Below, piece by piece: positions 1-10,560 of a DNA stretch of 64,000 nucleotides (position 1 is the first letter of the stretch; each line of letters begins with the position of its first letter). Location of the stretch: positions 15,376,001 to 15,440,000 of the forward strand of contig JBITNC010000001.1 in the NCBI GenBank assembly GCA_050084985.1, read 5' to 3'. The notes under the pieces are model-generated. The model saw nothing but the letters and a program-made list of their open reading frames with translations. It had not been told where the DNA came from and ran no database searches. The translations under genes were made by a program, and so were the position numbers. This DNA is from Nageia nagi (Eukaryota; Pinophyta).

Positions 1-990
1 CTAGTGTAAGCTATGTTTAGCTCAAAAGCTCTCTACTATTAGTGGGTGGAATCACTTTACAAGACCTCCACAGTCCTTCAAAATCTCCTCTCACATTCAC
101 AACACACTCATAGCTTTGAAAATCACAACAAGAACTGAAAACAACTTTCCTGAAATCCTCCCTTTCTCTCCCTCCTTTTTGCTCCCCTTTTTATACAATT
201 TTTGGGGCTAAAATTAAAGATTATTACAACTAGGAAATTTAATACAAAACCTATTTTTAGATAGCCATGAGCCTCCTTGATCTTCATGTCAAATTTGGAC
301 TCAAATGGTTGTAAAAATCTCCCCAAAATGAGCTCTAAAATCAAAATGATATCCTCACTAGATTGTTTTAGGCTTAAGAATTAAATTAGCTTAATAATAG
401 GACCTTAGGTGAGTTAAAATCATCATAAACATTTGAAAACACAAAAAATACATCAAAAAAACTAAAATTGGGTGGGTGCATTGTGGTGACAACATGTGGC
501 ATGCTTAGAGGAAGTCAACCTCCTATTGACTAGCAGTGTTGGCTCCAAATTTGGGTGGCTTGGCTGGCGGTCTCATGGGCAGCTTGGCTGGCGGTCTCGT
601 GGGTGGCTTGGCTGGCAATCTTATGGGTGGCTTGGCTTGTGGTCTCCAAATGTGGTCACCACATTTCAATTCCATGCGGGCCCCTCTTTCACCTACCTCA
701 TCACCTCCATGTGGTCCTTATCATGCCTCACCTCCTCCTATGTGGTTTGTACGGTGGCAGGCGGGTCCCCTCTACAATGGCCCCCCAAAACATTTAAATA
801 TATATATATATTTTTAATCCTTTTAATTTTTTTTCTCAAAATACACAAATGGAATTAATATCATATCTTCCCCATATGGACTCGAATTTATGATCCAAAA
901 GAAGTGTCGAAAAGCTAAATACAAGGTGATCATAATGAACACACTAAAATGGAGATTACTAAATGTCAAAGGGATCCAAATTTTGGAGCA
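1..990 (-). repeat. Chromovirus LTR, 5' end at 990, other end outside the window
   Basis: The segment aligns along most of its length with the LTR at 58045-59243: the stretch on leaf-like motifs AGCTCAAAAGCTCTCTACTA, the TATAAAA box (189-195 here, 58400-58406 there) and the terminal ATCCAAATTTT. On the minus strand it begins TGCTCC at 990. By alignment about 170 bp are missing to the left of the window. To the right it abuts RT-coding sequence of another element, so 990 is an outer edge. Whether this is a solo LTR or the 5' LTR of an element lying to the left cannot be decided here. Confidence 0.85.
554..650. repeat. GC-rich 24-bp minisatellite inside the LTR, about 4 copies
   Basis: The unit GGTGGCTTGGCTGGCGGTCT plus four more bases repeats about four times with few changes. 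It stands out by its G and C content in an AT-rich window. The corresponding place in the other LTR copy (about 58720-58810) has only scattered related words (GGTTGGCAGC), so the array expanded in this copy or its subfamily. The overlapping open frames here are products of the repeat, not genes. Confidence 0.85.
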
Positions 991-1587
991 TAAGGCAAAA
1001 AGGCATGACTCTATAACAATAAGTACACAAGGGGTAGGGAAGGCTATTTTATGTTGATCATTAAGGTTAACCCAAATTTGGTTACAGCTAAAAAAATCAT
1101 CCATAAGGGATAAAATCTCATACGTAGTAGTGTTGTCAACAAAGATATTGATATTGGGTAGAGGAAAATCTTCCTTAGGACACACCTTATTAAGATCACA
1201 AAAATCTCTGCAAATATGAATACAACCATTAGACTTAATGAAAGGAACCATATTTGAAACCCACTTGGGGTAATCAACATATTCGATGAAGCAAGCCTCC
1301 AAAAGCCTTTGACACTTATCTTTGATCAAAAGGGATTGCATTGGATTGAATTTCCTATGCTTTTGCTTGATTGATTTGGCATCAAGATAAGTTACATTAT
1401 GCACCATAAGGTTTGGATCTAAGCTTGGCATATCATCATAACTAAAGATAAAGAGTTTACAAAACTTGAATAAAATGGATTTAGCTTTATCATACTTAGA
1501 ATCATTCAAAATATCACCAACATAAACAATCTTAGGGTTCTCATGATCATTACTAATGTTGATATAGACTAGGGCCCTAACATGCAT
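991..1587 (-). pseudogene. Reverse transcriptase fragment of a Tat-like Ty3/gypsy element
   Basis: Minus-strand translation gives the N-terminal half of a gypsy RT: FSYDDMPSLDPNLMVHN, then the CFIEYVDYPKWVSNMVP block, HICRDFCDLNKVCPKEDF and PLPNINIFVD, with NQIWVNLNDQHKIAF near 1035-1080. This wording matches Tat/Athila-type polyproteins rather than the chromovirus at the other end of the window. After a frame change the VMPF block is still visible next to 990, where the chromovirus LTR begins. The YxDD catalytic block and everything beyond it are missing, so the LTR interrupts the RT. Same-strand continuation lies to the right (protease at 3043-3303). Confidence 0.85.
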
Positions 1588-2941
1588 GTGGGACCCATCT
1601 TCAAGTTATTTAAGGATGGGAAGATATGAGTAATCATCTTTAGTGGGATCAAAAATATATGACATAAATCTTTAAAAATATGGCTTATCAAAGGACCAAT
1701 GAGAGGGAAGAAAAACATCATATGGTGAAAAGAAACCCGATGGTGGCAAGGAGAAATATGTGGATTCAAGACTAACACCATTCAAAAAATCACCATCAAG
1801 GGGGTGATAGAAAGAATCAAGCTCATGGATATAGACCATATTGATAGAAATAATCATGTTTGAAAGTAAGGGATAATCAAAGAAATCTAAATGAATAGAG
1901 CAATATGATGATATAGTACTAAAAGGATGAAAATAAAGATCAACATAATCAGCATCAAAAGATTGATCATGAATGTCAAAGTTGGCAAACTCCTCATCAA
2001 GCATGAAAGATTTAGGATCCTTAAAACTAAGGCCCCATTTTTCATCACTAGATTGAAAAGTAGTTTGGATAGCATGGACCATACCTTTCTCATAATTGCC
2101 TAATCCAAAACCTTACCATTTACAATATGCAAAATATCATCGAATAAATTTAGGAAAAGACAAGTAGTTAACTTTAGTGCAAAACTTCTCCTTCAAAGGA
2201 TGATCGAAAGGGACATCATATGGAGAATCAACACCAACATAAATGAAAAAAAGACTACTTGAAACTTCAACCAAAAGGAATCATATACCCAATAGTGATG
2301 GAGGCAACCTAAGATTGGCCAAAATCCCTGACTGATTGGACATTACATGATACATCCTTAATCCAATATTCCCCTAGATTGAGGTTAGCATATTGCACCT
2401 AAATAGGGTAAGGATTAGAGTCATCATCATCATCATCCTTATCCTAGGTAACATGGTCAAATGAAGAGGCATGATACCCTTCCTTTTGGTAAGGTTAAAG
2501 TAGCATGTTTAATGATTTATTAGGGTTATGAGGTGGGGGAACTTGATTATATTACTAAGGTTAAGTGAGCTTGGGTTGAGGCTTTTTGACTTGAGGCCTT
2601 AAACCCAATGATTGAGATGGTGATGACTCAATGGATCATTTACCATGAGGATGTGTAGGGTTAGGTACATCCAATGGAGGTAATTATTATGAAGTTTTTG
2701 ATCTAAGAGATTAATTAGGATGAGGATGTGAGGATTGGGGACCTTATGAACTAGATGATACTTGATTGATATTATTATTTATAAGGATAGTGACGGGCAA
2801 CAAACTTGACATAGAAAATAGATCGAGATATTGAATAAGGTTGAAATGGCTAAAGGGATTGGAATCCATTGGAATGCAATGAGTCTTACCACCATGAAAA
2901 TACTTGAAGCAACCATGCATGGAGGAGGAGACACCCTCCAT
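1588..2941 (-). pseudogene. Protease-to-RT linker region of the Tat-like element
   Basis: Two traces can be read on the minus strand. One is the block around 2850-2960 with GQPWIDEM followed by GCFKYFHGGKTHCIP, which has a close counterpart in the plus-strand element at 56095-56220 (LLLGQPWINNM, CIKYLHNGMVHCIV). The other is an acidic, aromatic-rich open stretch at 1672-2082 of unknown function. In Tat-like polyproteins this region links protease and RT. Frameshifts and stops are frequent. Nothing suggests a separate gene. Confidence 0.65.
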
Positions 2942-3042
2942 CTCATCGATCCAAGGTTGGCCTAAAAGAATGTTATACTATATCTCACCCTTAATAACAT
3001 GACAAGGTGTAGGAATTGATCTCACTCTGACCTTAATAAGAA

Positions 3043-3420
3043 TCATAACAACTCCCAATATGGTAGAAAAGTGTTGTTGAAGGCCCTAATTACCAAATTT
3101 GGAGCACTCAAGTATGACATAGTTATATTGAGATTTTGAAGTGCCACTCTAGATACCACATTGATAGCTGATCCTTCATTAATCATGACTCTATTAACTC
3201 CTTTACCATCTATATATGCAATAATGTAGATAGTGGGATGATTCTTAGATGATGCTAGGCTATGATATACCTCATCCATATAGAAAGTGATAGAAGGCTT
3301 CATAGAAATATTTAACTATCATACAAAAGTCCACAAAAGCATTAGGATCACCATTAGAAAATTCAATGGTATTAAGTATATCATTCAAGGCATCCTAATG
3401 AGCCTTGTATTATTGCAACA
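3043..3420 (-). pseudogene. Aspartic protease fragment of the Tat-like gypsy element
   Basis: The frame contains IIAYIDGKGVNRVMINEGSA followed by INVVSRVALQNLNI. This is the retropepsin active-site region of Tat-like elements, in which the catalytic D of the D-x-GSA-N motif is replaced by N-E. Just upstream, 3304-3420 gives SLWDLL and a DALNDILNTIEFS block typical of the segment before the protease. Only about 60-180 bp separate this from the LTR at 3481, so the whole gag is missing. The element was either deleted or non-autonomous. Confidence 0.75.
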
Positions 3421-3480
3421 AATCCCATAATGAAGCTTAGTAGGAGTTAACCCCAATTTCTACTCTAATTGATTCTAAAC

Positions 3481-4470
3481 TGTAATGGCTGATCTAGAAG
3501 GCTACGATGATCCCAAGCTACCCAAAGGGAACCTAGGGCCTCTTCCTTTTGGAATACCCACACTGCAATATCTAGAATATTGATTGAAATATGATTAGAT
3601 AATGATAATAAAATGAAATATAGTTAGGGTTTAAGAATTTACCATTTTATGAAATACCCAAGACTCCAAATAACTTGTAACATAAGAGATAAAAGGAGGT
3701 TTCTAGGTTATAGGTCCTTGAGACCCTAGAACTGATCAAAAGTAACTAGATGGCTAGTAAACCTCCAAGCCTTGAATCAATAAAGTAATAGAAAGTATCA
3801 TGCTGCCTATGATTCAAGATAAATTAATATTAAAATAATCTATCTAAGGATAAAATAAAATAACCTATTCTAGCCTAAGTCTACAAGAGAATAACCTAGA
3901 AAAGCTAATATGCATCAATGCACCAATATATTAATAGCAAAAGGATATATGATTAAGTGCTCTTGAGTATGCTCTCAAACCTAAAAAATAATTAAAATAG
4001 AGATTAGTACCACAAATCCAAACCCATAAGAGTTACACAATATTCCCTTGCAAGGTAAAGATAATAATTATCCTTTTTGTGCCTTAGAATGATGGATGGA
4101 GCTAAAAATGGAAGGTATGCAATTTAAAAGTTTGAGTACATAGTATGGAGTGCATAGGAAAATATGATATCATGAATATCAATTGGTAAAAGTGATTGAA
4201 TAGGAGGAAAATTGATTTTAAATTGATTTTTATATGTAGTGACTAGCTAGTGGGTAGGTTGGGGTTTTAACCTAATTGGTCAATCGGTCCCCTAACTGGT
4301 AGGTTGGTTAGGGTCAAGTTTAACAAGGTGGGAACAAGAGTCTAAGTTACCAAAATTTATTGTGTAAATGCAATATAAATGGGATGAAATGACCATTATG
4401 AGTTGAAAGATAGACTTAATCATCATGAATCACCCAAGTTAGGTGAGTGAATGATTTTTAGGTGTCTACA
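3481..4470 (-). repeat. 5' LTR of the Tat-like element (about 990 bp)
   Basis: The minus strand starts TGTAGACACCTAAAAATCA at 4470. The first 300 bp align with the solo LTR at 23807-24792 on the plus strand: GGTGATTCATGATGATT, TTTTGGTAACTTAGACT, GTTAGGGGACCG and ATTAGGTTAAAACCC each have a counterpart. The inner edge TGTAATGG at 3481 gives nearly the same length as the 986-bp solo copy, although similarity there is weak. No primer binding site that I recognise follows inside the element. Confidence 0.7.
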
Positions 4471-5922
4471 CTTTTTTTTAATATGTTATTAAAATAAAAT
4501 CATATGCAATGTGTAAAGTCAAACTTTACAACCTTTAGAAAATATTTTCAACTCCTCTTGATGGAAGTTTATACCTTCTTCTATAGCTTCCATTATTACC
4601 AATACTCCCTATTTATATTTTCTTACACAAAAGGCTATTTTATAACAAATTTAAGCTTAAAAACTTAAGTTAAATTTAGTATAAAAATTGCTTATGTAAG
4701 AAAAAGAGTTTAAATAAGAGCTAGTTTTAGAAAAACACATAAAAAATAGCTTCAAAAGTGAGAAAAATATACCTTAGTGGATTTTACCTAGAGAAGGGAA
4801 GATCTTCAAGGAGGCTTTGATACCACATGATCGAATTGTAGGATTCCATAACCAAGATCAACTTTAAGGATTCTATAAATCTTCAACACCTCCCTTCATC
4901 TAGAGAGTAGTGTTGGAATCCTACCCCCACACCATCCACCTCCCTTCATGTCCTCATTCCTTAGGTTATTATCTCATTAATGCTTTGTATGATAAGAAAT
5001 CCAAGTTGTACTATCAAAAATTAAAAAGTGTTACTCATTCTTCTCCTTGGCTCATTACTACCTCCCTTAGGTACTAGAAATTTCTCCTTCAAAGAAATAA
5101 ATATCTTTTTCTTCATTAGATAAGGTGTGATATCACTCATTTCTTACACCAATACCCCAAAATATTTTATCACTTCATCCTTTATAAAGATGATTCCAAT
5201 CACAAGATCCACCTTTTCAATTAGACCATTCATGCCTTATCCCTTTATACTATTCATAATCAACCTCTTATTTGAATTTCATATCCTTCTACTTCATGCT
5301 ACCTCTTCTCTATAAAACTCATTAGACAAGACATTAAGAAGATTTGAACTAGTAAGGAAACATATATGGATGGATTACAAGTATAAGTCCTCAAGCATGA
5401 TATTGATCTTCTTGTTATGTCCCTTCACTAGACCAAAAAAGGCCTTTGGTGGTAGTTTATAACCATCCCTAAATCCCTTTATAAGCAGTTTTCCATCCAT
5501 CACCTATGAGTCCATTGCTAAAATTCAAATATGTATGGTGGTGGTTAATAACCACCCATGTATGGATGCATAAACTACTATTAAAGGACATAAGGAGTTT
5601 TATATTGACTACCCCCTTAAAATATAAAGTGGTGTTTTAAAATCATCACCTATAATGGTCAATTTCTATCCTCGATGAACTAATCAACACTCCTTATTAT
5701 CAATTACAATAAATAAAAGCATACAATCAAGTTGCCATATGATGTGATCAAATTGACAAGATGTAAGGATAAGATATATGATCCTTTGCCTATATGTTGC
5801 TTGATATGCTTATAATATGTCTAAACCTTGAAAGATAAACAATGTTAAAGGGGAATCTCAAGATTCTAAGTCCTTGATACCTTAGGATAGTCAAGATAGG
5901 GTGTTAACCCTCTTGAACAAGT
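4471..5922. other. Non-coding stretch with one primer-binding-site-like motif
   Basis: No gene is supported. On the minus strand 4813-4825 reads TGGTATCAAAGCC, which resembles the initiator-methionine-tRNA primer binding site of plant LTR elements (TGGTATCAGAGC). On the plus strand it is followed from 4828 by TGATCGAATTG, which could be the end of an LTR lying to the right. No second LTR copy was found. The open frame at 5127-5315 is not family-like. Confidence 0.4.
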
Positions 5923-6970
5923 TGTAGACCCCCTTTCCCATAATAAAGAAGACAATAAGAATGATCACAATGCTATATGCATGTATGAATATGATAAACT
6001 ATAGTAAATGCTTGGATTTGATATCTTGATGACAATATATGATCTATTATGGTCAATAAATATTAACAAATAAGTTACAAAATCTAATATATATTGACAT
6101 GATGTATGTTAAATTAGCCACCAAAGTCTTAGAAAAGCAACCTAATCACAAACTAGGATGGCTCAATGACAACCATATTGTTCTAACATACTATTATGCT
6201 AATTAAAGAAAAAGGGTATGTGTAAAGATAAATAAAGATACCATTACAATGTTTATCTAAAAACCCTAGGATAAAGCAAAATCAAACCCTAAGTGATTTA
6301 AAGAAAGTAATCTTAAGATAATATATAAGCATAATTAACAACACCCAATATGATAAATCAATATGGCTATATTAAATTATGGTAAATAAATAAATGGGTA
6401 TGTAAGATTACACTAAAACCCTAATATAACCCTACCCTAACCTACTATAATTATTAGCCTACTTGTATGCTTATATGCACACAATATATAAATAAGTAAA
6501 GTTATAATGTGATTAAGGATACAAGTACTCAAATTCTCTTACAATAATGGTTTCAAAACCTATAAAAGACCTTAAACAAGCATACAATAGCTAAATTACA
6601 AATAATTCAACTCAACATACCCAAGATTATGGTGAGAATCCTTGTAAAAGACCATCCAAAGGTGGGTTTCTCTCAAAACCCTAATGGAAGTTGATGAAGT
6701 GCTAACATTGTTCAAAAATGCTCATATGTGCTATGTAATTCTCTATAAAATATAAAGCTTAAGACAAAAATGAGTGTTAGAAGTGAGAAATGAGGGAAGA
6801 TTCCCTCTTTGAAATATTTTGTTCCTAATTGAGCGATTTAGGAAGAATACAAGATCAGTTGATCAATCAACTGATTACATTATTGACCATTTTGATTGAT
6901 TTTGACCAAGCATACATTTATGGTCAAATGTTTATGTTTGCTACAAATATGTATTTTTGGGGTGTCTACA
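5923..6970 (-). repeat. Probable LTR (about 1.05 kb), family unassigned
   Basis: On the minus strand the segment starts TGTAGACACCCCAAA at 6970 and ends GGGGTCTACA at 5923, a matching TGTAGA/TCTACA inverted terminus as expected for an LTR. It begins like the LTR at 3481-4470 but differs afterwards. No coding trace and no second copy were found. The five bases on each side do not match, so a target duplication is not supported. A near-palindrome, ATCAGTTGATCAATCAACTG, lies at about 6853. Confidence 0.45.
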
Positions 6971-7289
6971 CCACTTAATAATTATTTAAAAAAAGGTGTA
7001 ATCTATAAGTATTCTTCCATAGAAAATCTTATAAAAGAATGCTTCAGGACTATGCCTTCCTTAATTACCTAAGGTACACTTTTTTTATTAATGGGTAGAT
7101 ATATTAATAAAAAAGGTAGACTCCCATAGGATCTCCACTAATTTTACAAGATGTTTCATTTTTCCTCAACAAAATAATACAAAAGGTAATACCAAATTAC
7201 TACTGCTTGCTACAAACTCCATTAATACCAAAAGTCAATAAGAATGAAGAAAACTTTCATATGCCTATAAAGAGGGAATTGCTATGATT
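6971..7289. other. Featureless AT-rich spacer
   Basis: No coding trace, repeat or regulatory pattern was recognised between the LTR edge and the coding-like stretch to the right. Confidence 0.5.
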
Positions 7290-7760
7290 CATATAGAATG
7301 GTAGAACTATACCCTCAAGCTTGCTTATATTGTAGATATAATCAAAATGTTCAACCCAAAACATGGATGTCCTAATAACTCAAAACACTAAAAATAGCAT
7401 GACTAATTGGCTAGCATGGACACCTGACTAAAGTATAATCATTTCCTCCTCCTTCTTAAAGTGAAATGTCATTTTCTCAAAATTATGTTTGTATAACTTC
7501 ACATAATCTCTTTCCAATATCTTGGTCTCTAGCATTGAGTCTGATGGGATTTCCTCAAATAGTTTTCTTTTTTATCCTTGAATCTTAATAGCTTCAAACA
7601 AACATTTGTTATGGAAAAATCTATTTCATGGTATAAAAATGGGAATGGCTTTCATTCCCTTGCTTCTTGGAGTTGGGATGGTCACTATCCTCACTAGTTT
7701 TGTCTTCAACTTGGATTTTCATGCATCCTTATCTATCTATTTACTCTCTTCATGACCAAT
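7290..7760 (-). pseudogene. Unrecognised coding-like fragment
   Basis: One minus-strand frame stays mostly open and protein-like for about 150 codons: IPTPRSKGMKAIPIFIP, then FFHNKCLFEAIKIQG, EEIPSDSMLETKILERDY, VKLYKHNFEKMTFHFKKEEE and GVHASQLVML. Amino-acid use is balanced and unlike random AT-rich translation, and only a few stops interrupt it. I cannot assign a family. It may be part of a transposon polyprotein or of a host gene pseudogene. No neighbouring LTR or domain helps to place it. Confidence 0.4.
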
Positions 7761-8309
7761 TGGACAATGTATTCCATCTCTTTCTTCAAAATTATGGATA
7801 GTTTGAAGCTTGCATATTGTATTTTCCACAAATCTAATTAGGTATTTGACTTCCATTTTCCTAAATATACCTAGTTGGTATGCTTTTGCATATTTTATCT
7901 CTTTCTGGATGCTATACCTATCAGTTCATCCATTGGTTTAATTAGTCCCATATGAAGTTTTGAAAATGGTGAAGATGTCCTATGCTTTTTATACCCCTAT
8001 AATTACCTAAGGTACATTATCTCTATGACTCAATCGTAGTGTTAGTCATGGGATTTTAAGGAGGGCCCAATGGTACTAACTAGTCATCATGAAGGAATGC
8101 CTAACCACACGAAGGAATGCCTAACCAAACCTCTAAGCTACCCCAATCCATTGATATTTGATGTACCACCTTTTTCATGCTTGTAATAAACCTATCAAAA
8201 AGTGAAAAAATGCTTGTATCAAAACTTTAAATTATTTAAGTACACTATAAGTATTATTTATCATTAGAGCATAATTGTAGATCATAGTTGAATCTTACAT
8301 AATATTCAT
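7761..8309. other. Spacer with a short tandem duplication
   Basis: No gene recognised. Around 8090-8130 the words GAAGGAATGCCTAACCA and CGAAGGAATGCCTAACCA repeat in tandem, 20 bp apart. Confidence 0.5.
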
Positions 8310-8660
8310 GTCTAAAAATGGGACCCAAAAGTTGATGATTATTGTAATAAACTATTAAAAATTCATAAATTACCTTTTCATATAATCATACCACTGTTGA
8401 ACCAAAGGAGGTGCCTTATATCATAATTTGGTGTTTAATATACCAACTTTCTAAAAATCATATGCTTATAGAAAAGGAATCCAAAAGTTAATGATAATTG
8501 TAAAAAATCTATCAAAAAGTTACAAACTACCTTTTTTCTTACAATTAGACCACTATTGAACCAAAGGAGGTCTTAATATCATAAATTTGGAGTTTAATAT
8601 ACCAAATTTATAAAAATAATATTCTTATAGAAAAAGGAACCTAAAATATATCTCAAAATG
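8310..8660. repeat. 159-bp direct repeat, two copies, with a third copy at 10930-11180
   Basis: The landmark TTGAACCAAAGGAGGT occurs at about 8397 and 8556, 159 bp apart. Each copy is followed by a block reading TTTAATATACCAA and TATAGAAAA. The same block returns at about 11034 (ATTGAACCAAAGGAGGTTCC), flanked by the same text (GTTAGAACCTACC, AATATACCATATTTC). The copies differ by several per cent. They flank PPR debris, so the repeat probably belongs to the non-coding part of the amplified PPR segment. Confidence 0.75.
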
Positions 8661-8889
8661 GGGCATAGAAATTGACTTGGAGGAGGAAAGCAATATCCAA
8701 CACAAAATTTTTCCAAGTATCAAAAACCAATCCAAAAGTGATAAGTTGGCCTTATCCACCTATATGTTCTAAAATAATGCAATTGTACCATATGATATGA
8801 AATGATCTAAATAAACTATAAGATCTAAAATTTGTCTTTAAGAAGGAAAATAATTGTTCAACTTATAAATTTTCTATATGTCAAAAACC

Positions 8890-9075
8890 AGTCCAAAAGT
8901 AATGAAATAGATAAAGTTGTTGATGGTGACAACAAGGATGCCCTTAAACTCTTTGATCTAATGAAGCACATGGGAACCAAATCTAACATTATAAATTTTT
9001 TATGTATTCTACTCGCAAGTATCCATGCAAGTCTAGTGGATGAGGGTTGTACATACTTTAATAACATATGAAATG
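8890..9075 (+). pseudogene. PPR gene fragment 1
   Basis: Translation reads VDGDNKDALKLFDLMKHMGT, then a CILLASIHASLVDEGCTYF block. This is the end of one PPR motif and the start of the next in plant PLS-class PPR proteins, where the family pattern is A-L-x-L-F-x-x-M followed by A-S-L-V-D-E-G. PPR proteins bind organellar RNA. This fragment lacks start, signal peptide and most motifs and cannot be functional. The same block occurs on the other strand at 24892-25086. Confidence 0.75.
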
Positions 9076-9300
9076 ATCTAAATACATCATATGATACATA
9101 ATAATCTAAATGCACCAACATATGATATGAAATTATTTAATTACAACATATGACATGAAATGATGTAATTGAAACATATGATATGAAATGATCTAAGTGC
9201 ACCATATGATATGAAATGATTTAAATGCATCAACATATGATATGAAATTATATAAGTACACCATATGGTCTAAAATTATGCAAACACAATTTCATGGTCT
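9062..9300. repeat. Irregular tandem array of a CATATGATATGAAATGAT unit
   Basis: The word CATATGATATGAAATGAT, or a close variant, followed by a short A/T/C-rich tail (CTAAATGCACCAA) recurs about eight times at 25-33 bp spacing. Single or double copies also lie at about 8790, 10240-10310, 10810, 11260 and 11630-11700. The unit is not a known plant telomere or centromere satellite. It is confined in this window to the plus-strand PPR debris between 8.8 and 11.7 kb. Confidence 0.8.
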
Positions 9301-9689
9301 ATAATGATTGAATGATATGAAATTCATATCTACAACAAATATTTCTTCAATCTCTTTGATCTTATGAAGCACTTTGGAACAAACCCTTATAGGACAAGCA
9401 ACTCTTATTAGAATATTATTCTTGCTGTGTATGATTATACATGCATTATTTGATAATATGCATGATATAAATATAATTTCATGTTTTGTAATGAATGTAG
9501 GATATACCCCCTCAGTTTCTCTTCTCAAAAAACTTGAAATGTTACAAGTTCCTACCAAATTTTTCTTAAGTGTTTGACTAATTTTCCAAGAGCTCTACCC
9601 CTTCATCTCTACTCTACCCCCTTGACTCAAAATGTTACAAGTGCTCATCTAATGTTCCAAGTGCTCTACCCCCTTGACTCAATTGTAAA

Positions 9690-9980
9690 GGCCTTAATAT
9701 ACATAGATGCAAAATATGGAAAAATACATAAGGCCTAATAATTATTTAATAAGATGCATGATATAGATATTATTTCATGTGTCTTGTTAGTGCTTGTAAA
9801 TTAAATGTTGTGGTTATGAATTCCTTGATAAACATGGAAGAATACACAAGGCCCAAGAATGTTTTGATAATATAAATGATGCAAACATAATTTCATGATA
9901 TGTAATGATTGTAGGACATACACAAAATGGGTTTTATGAAAAAGACCCTAGAGATTTTTATTCTAGAATAATGAAAATTG
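9690..9980 (+). pseudogene. PPR gene fragment 2
   Basis: Frames give VSACKLNVVVMNSLIN, then GRIHKAQE, then DANIIS followed by MIVGHTQNGFYEKDPRDFYS. The wording is that of successive L and S PPR motifs. A deletion removes the M-Y-A-K-C portion between them. Nearly the same text returns at 13861-14082. Confidence 0.75.
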
Positions 9981-10424
9981 CTTAATAAGGTACATTGAAG
10001 GATACATGTTGGTTCTCTTGACAACCCCCTAGGATCGGATATGCTCTCCATAAAAAAATATAAATCCTCCAAGTGCTCTAACCCCCTTGACTTGAAATGG
10101 TACAAGCTAAGTGATCTACCCCCTTTACAACTCTTCTCAAAAACCTTGAAATGTTACAAGTGTCTACTTAAGTTCATTACATAGCCTATTACAAGTGTTA
10201 AAAACTAGTCCAAAATTGATGAGTTGGCCTCATACACCATATGTTATGAAATGATGCAATTGTACTATATGATATGAAATTATCTAAATACATTATATGA
10301 TATGAAAAAATAATTGAGCTTTGAACTTTTAGTATGGATGTGTTTGCTTAGTGCTTGTAAATCACATAAGAATGTAGGAATAGGGGAGTTTGTGTATGTG
10401 GAAACAATCCTTTTTTTCTATTAA
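9981..10424. repeat. Spacer with repeated CTACCCCCTTGACT phrases
   Basis: Phrases such as CTACCCCCTTGACT, ACTTGAAATGTTACAAGT and TTCTCAAAAACCTTGAAATG occur here, at 9530-9690 and again at 14150-14300. They mark repeated non-coding flanks of the PPR fragments. No gene is seen. Confidence 0.6.
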
Positions 10425-10560
10425 AATCTAAATATGTTGCATCTTATGTTCTACTTTCAAATACTTATATGTTGAAGTGGGCAATTGCATTTCAAACATG
10501 GATAATGCTCTTGTGGAGATTATTAGTCATGCAAAGTAATGCAAGATCTAAAGAGTCTTA
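10425..10560 (+). pseudogene. PPR C-terminal E-motif fragment
   Basis: The frame reads ASYVLLSNTYMLKWAI. In plant PPR proteins of the E and DYW classes the motif Y-V-L-L-S-N-x-Y lies in the C-terminal E domain after the last repeat. A related copy with more damage lies at 12425-12540. No DYW deaminase-like domain follows. Confidence 0.6.

Noticed and set aside
123-344. Minus-strand frame conserved with one at 58310-58561
   Set aside because: Both lie at the same position of two copies of one LTR. The similarity is that of the LTR DNA, and indels shift the two frames.
496-858. Three overlapping plus-strand open frames rich in Gly, Leu and Trp
   Set aside because: They all arise from the 24-bp minisatellite inside an LTR, where a repeat length divisible by three keeps all frames open.
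5127-5315. 62-codon plus-strand frame
   Set aside because: Hydrophobic, Ile/Phe/Pro-rich translation as expected from AT-rich non-coding DNA, with no homologous copy in the window.
9062-9300. CRISPR-like array
   Set aside because: Unit and spacing vary, there are no unique spacers of constant length, and the sequence context is plant nuclear.
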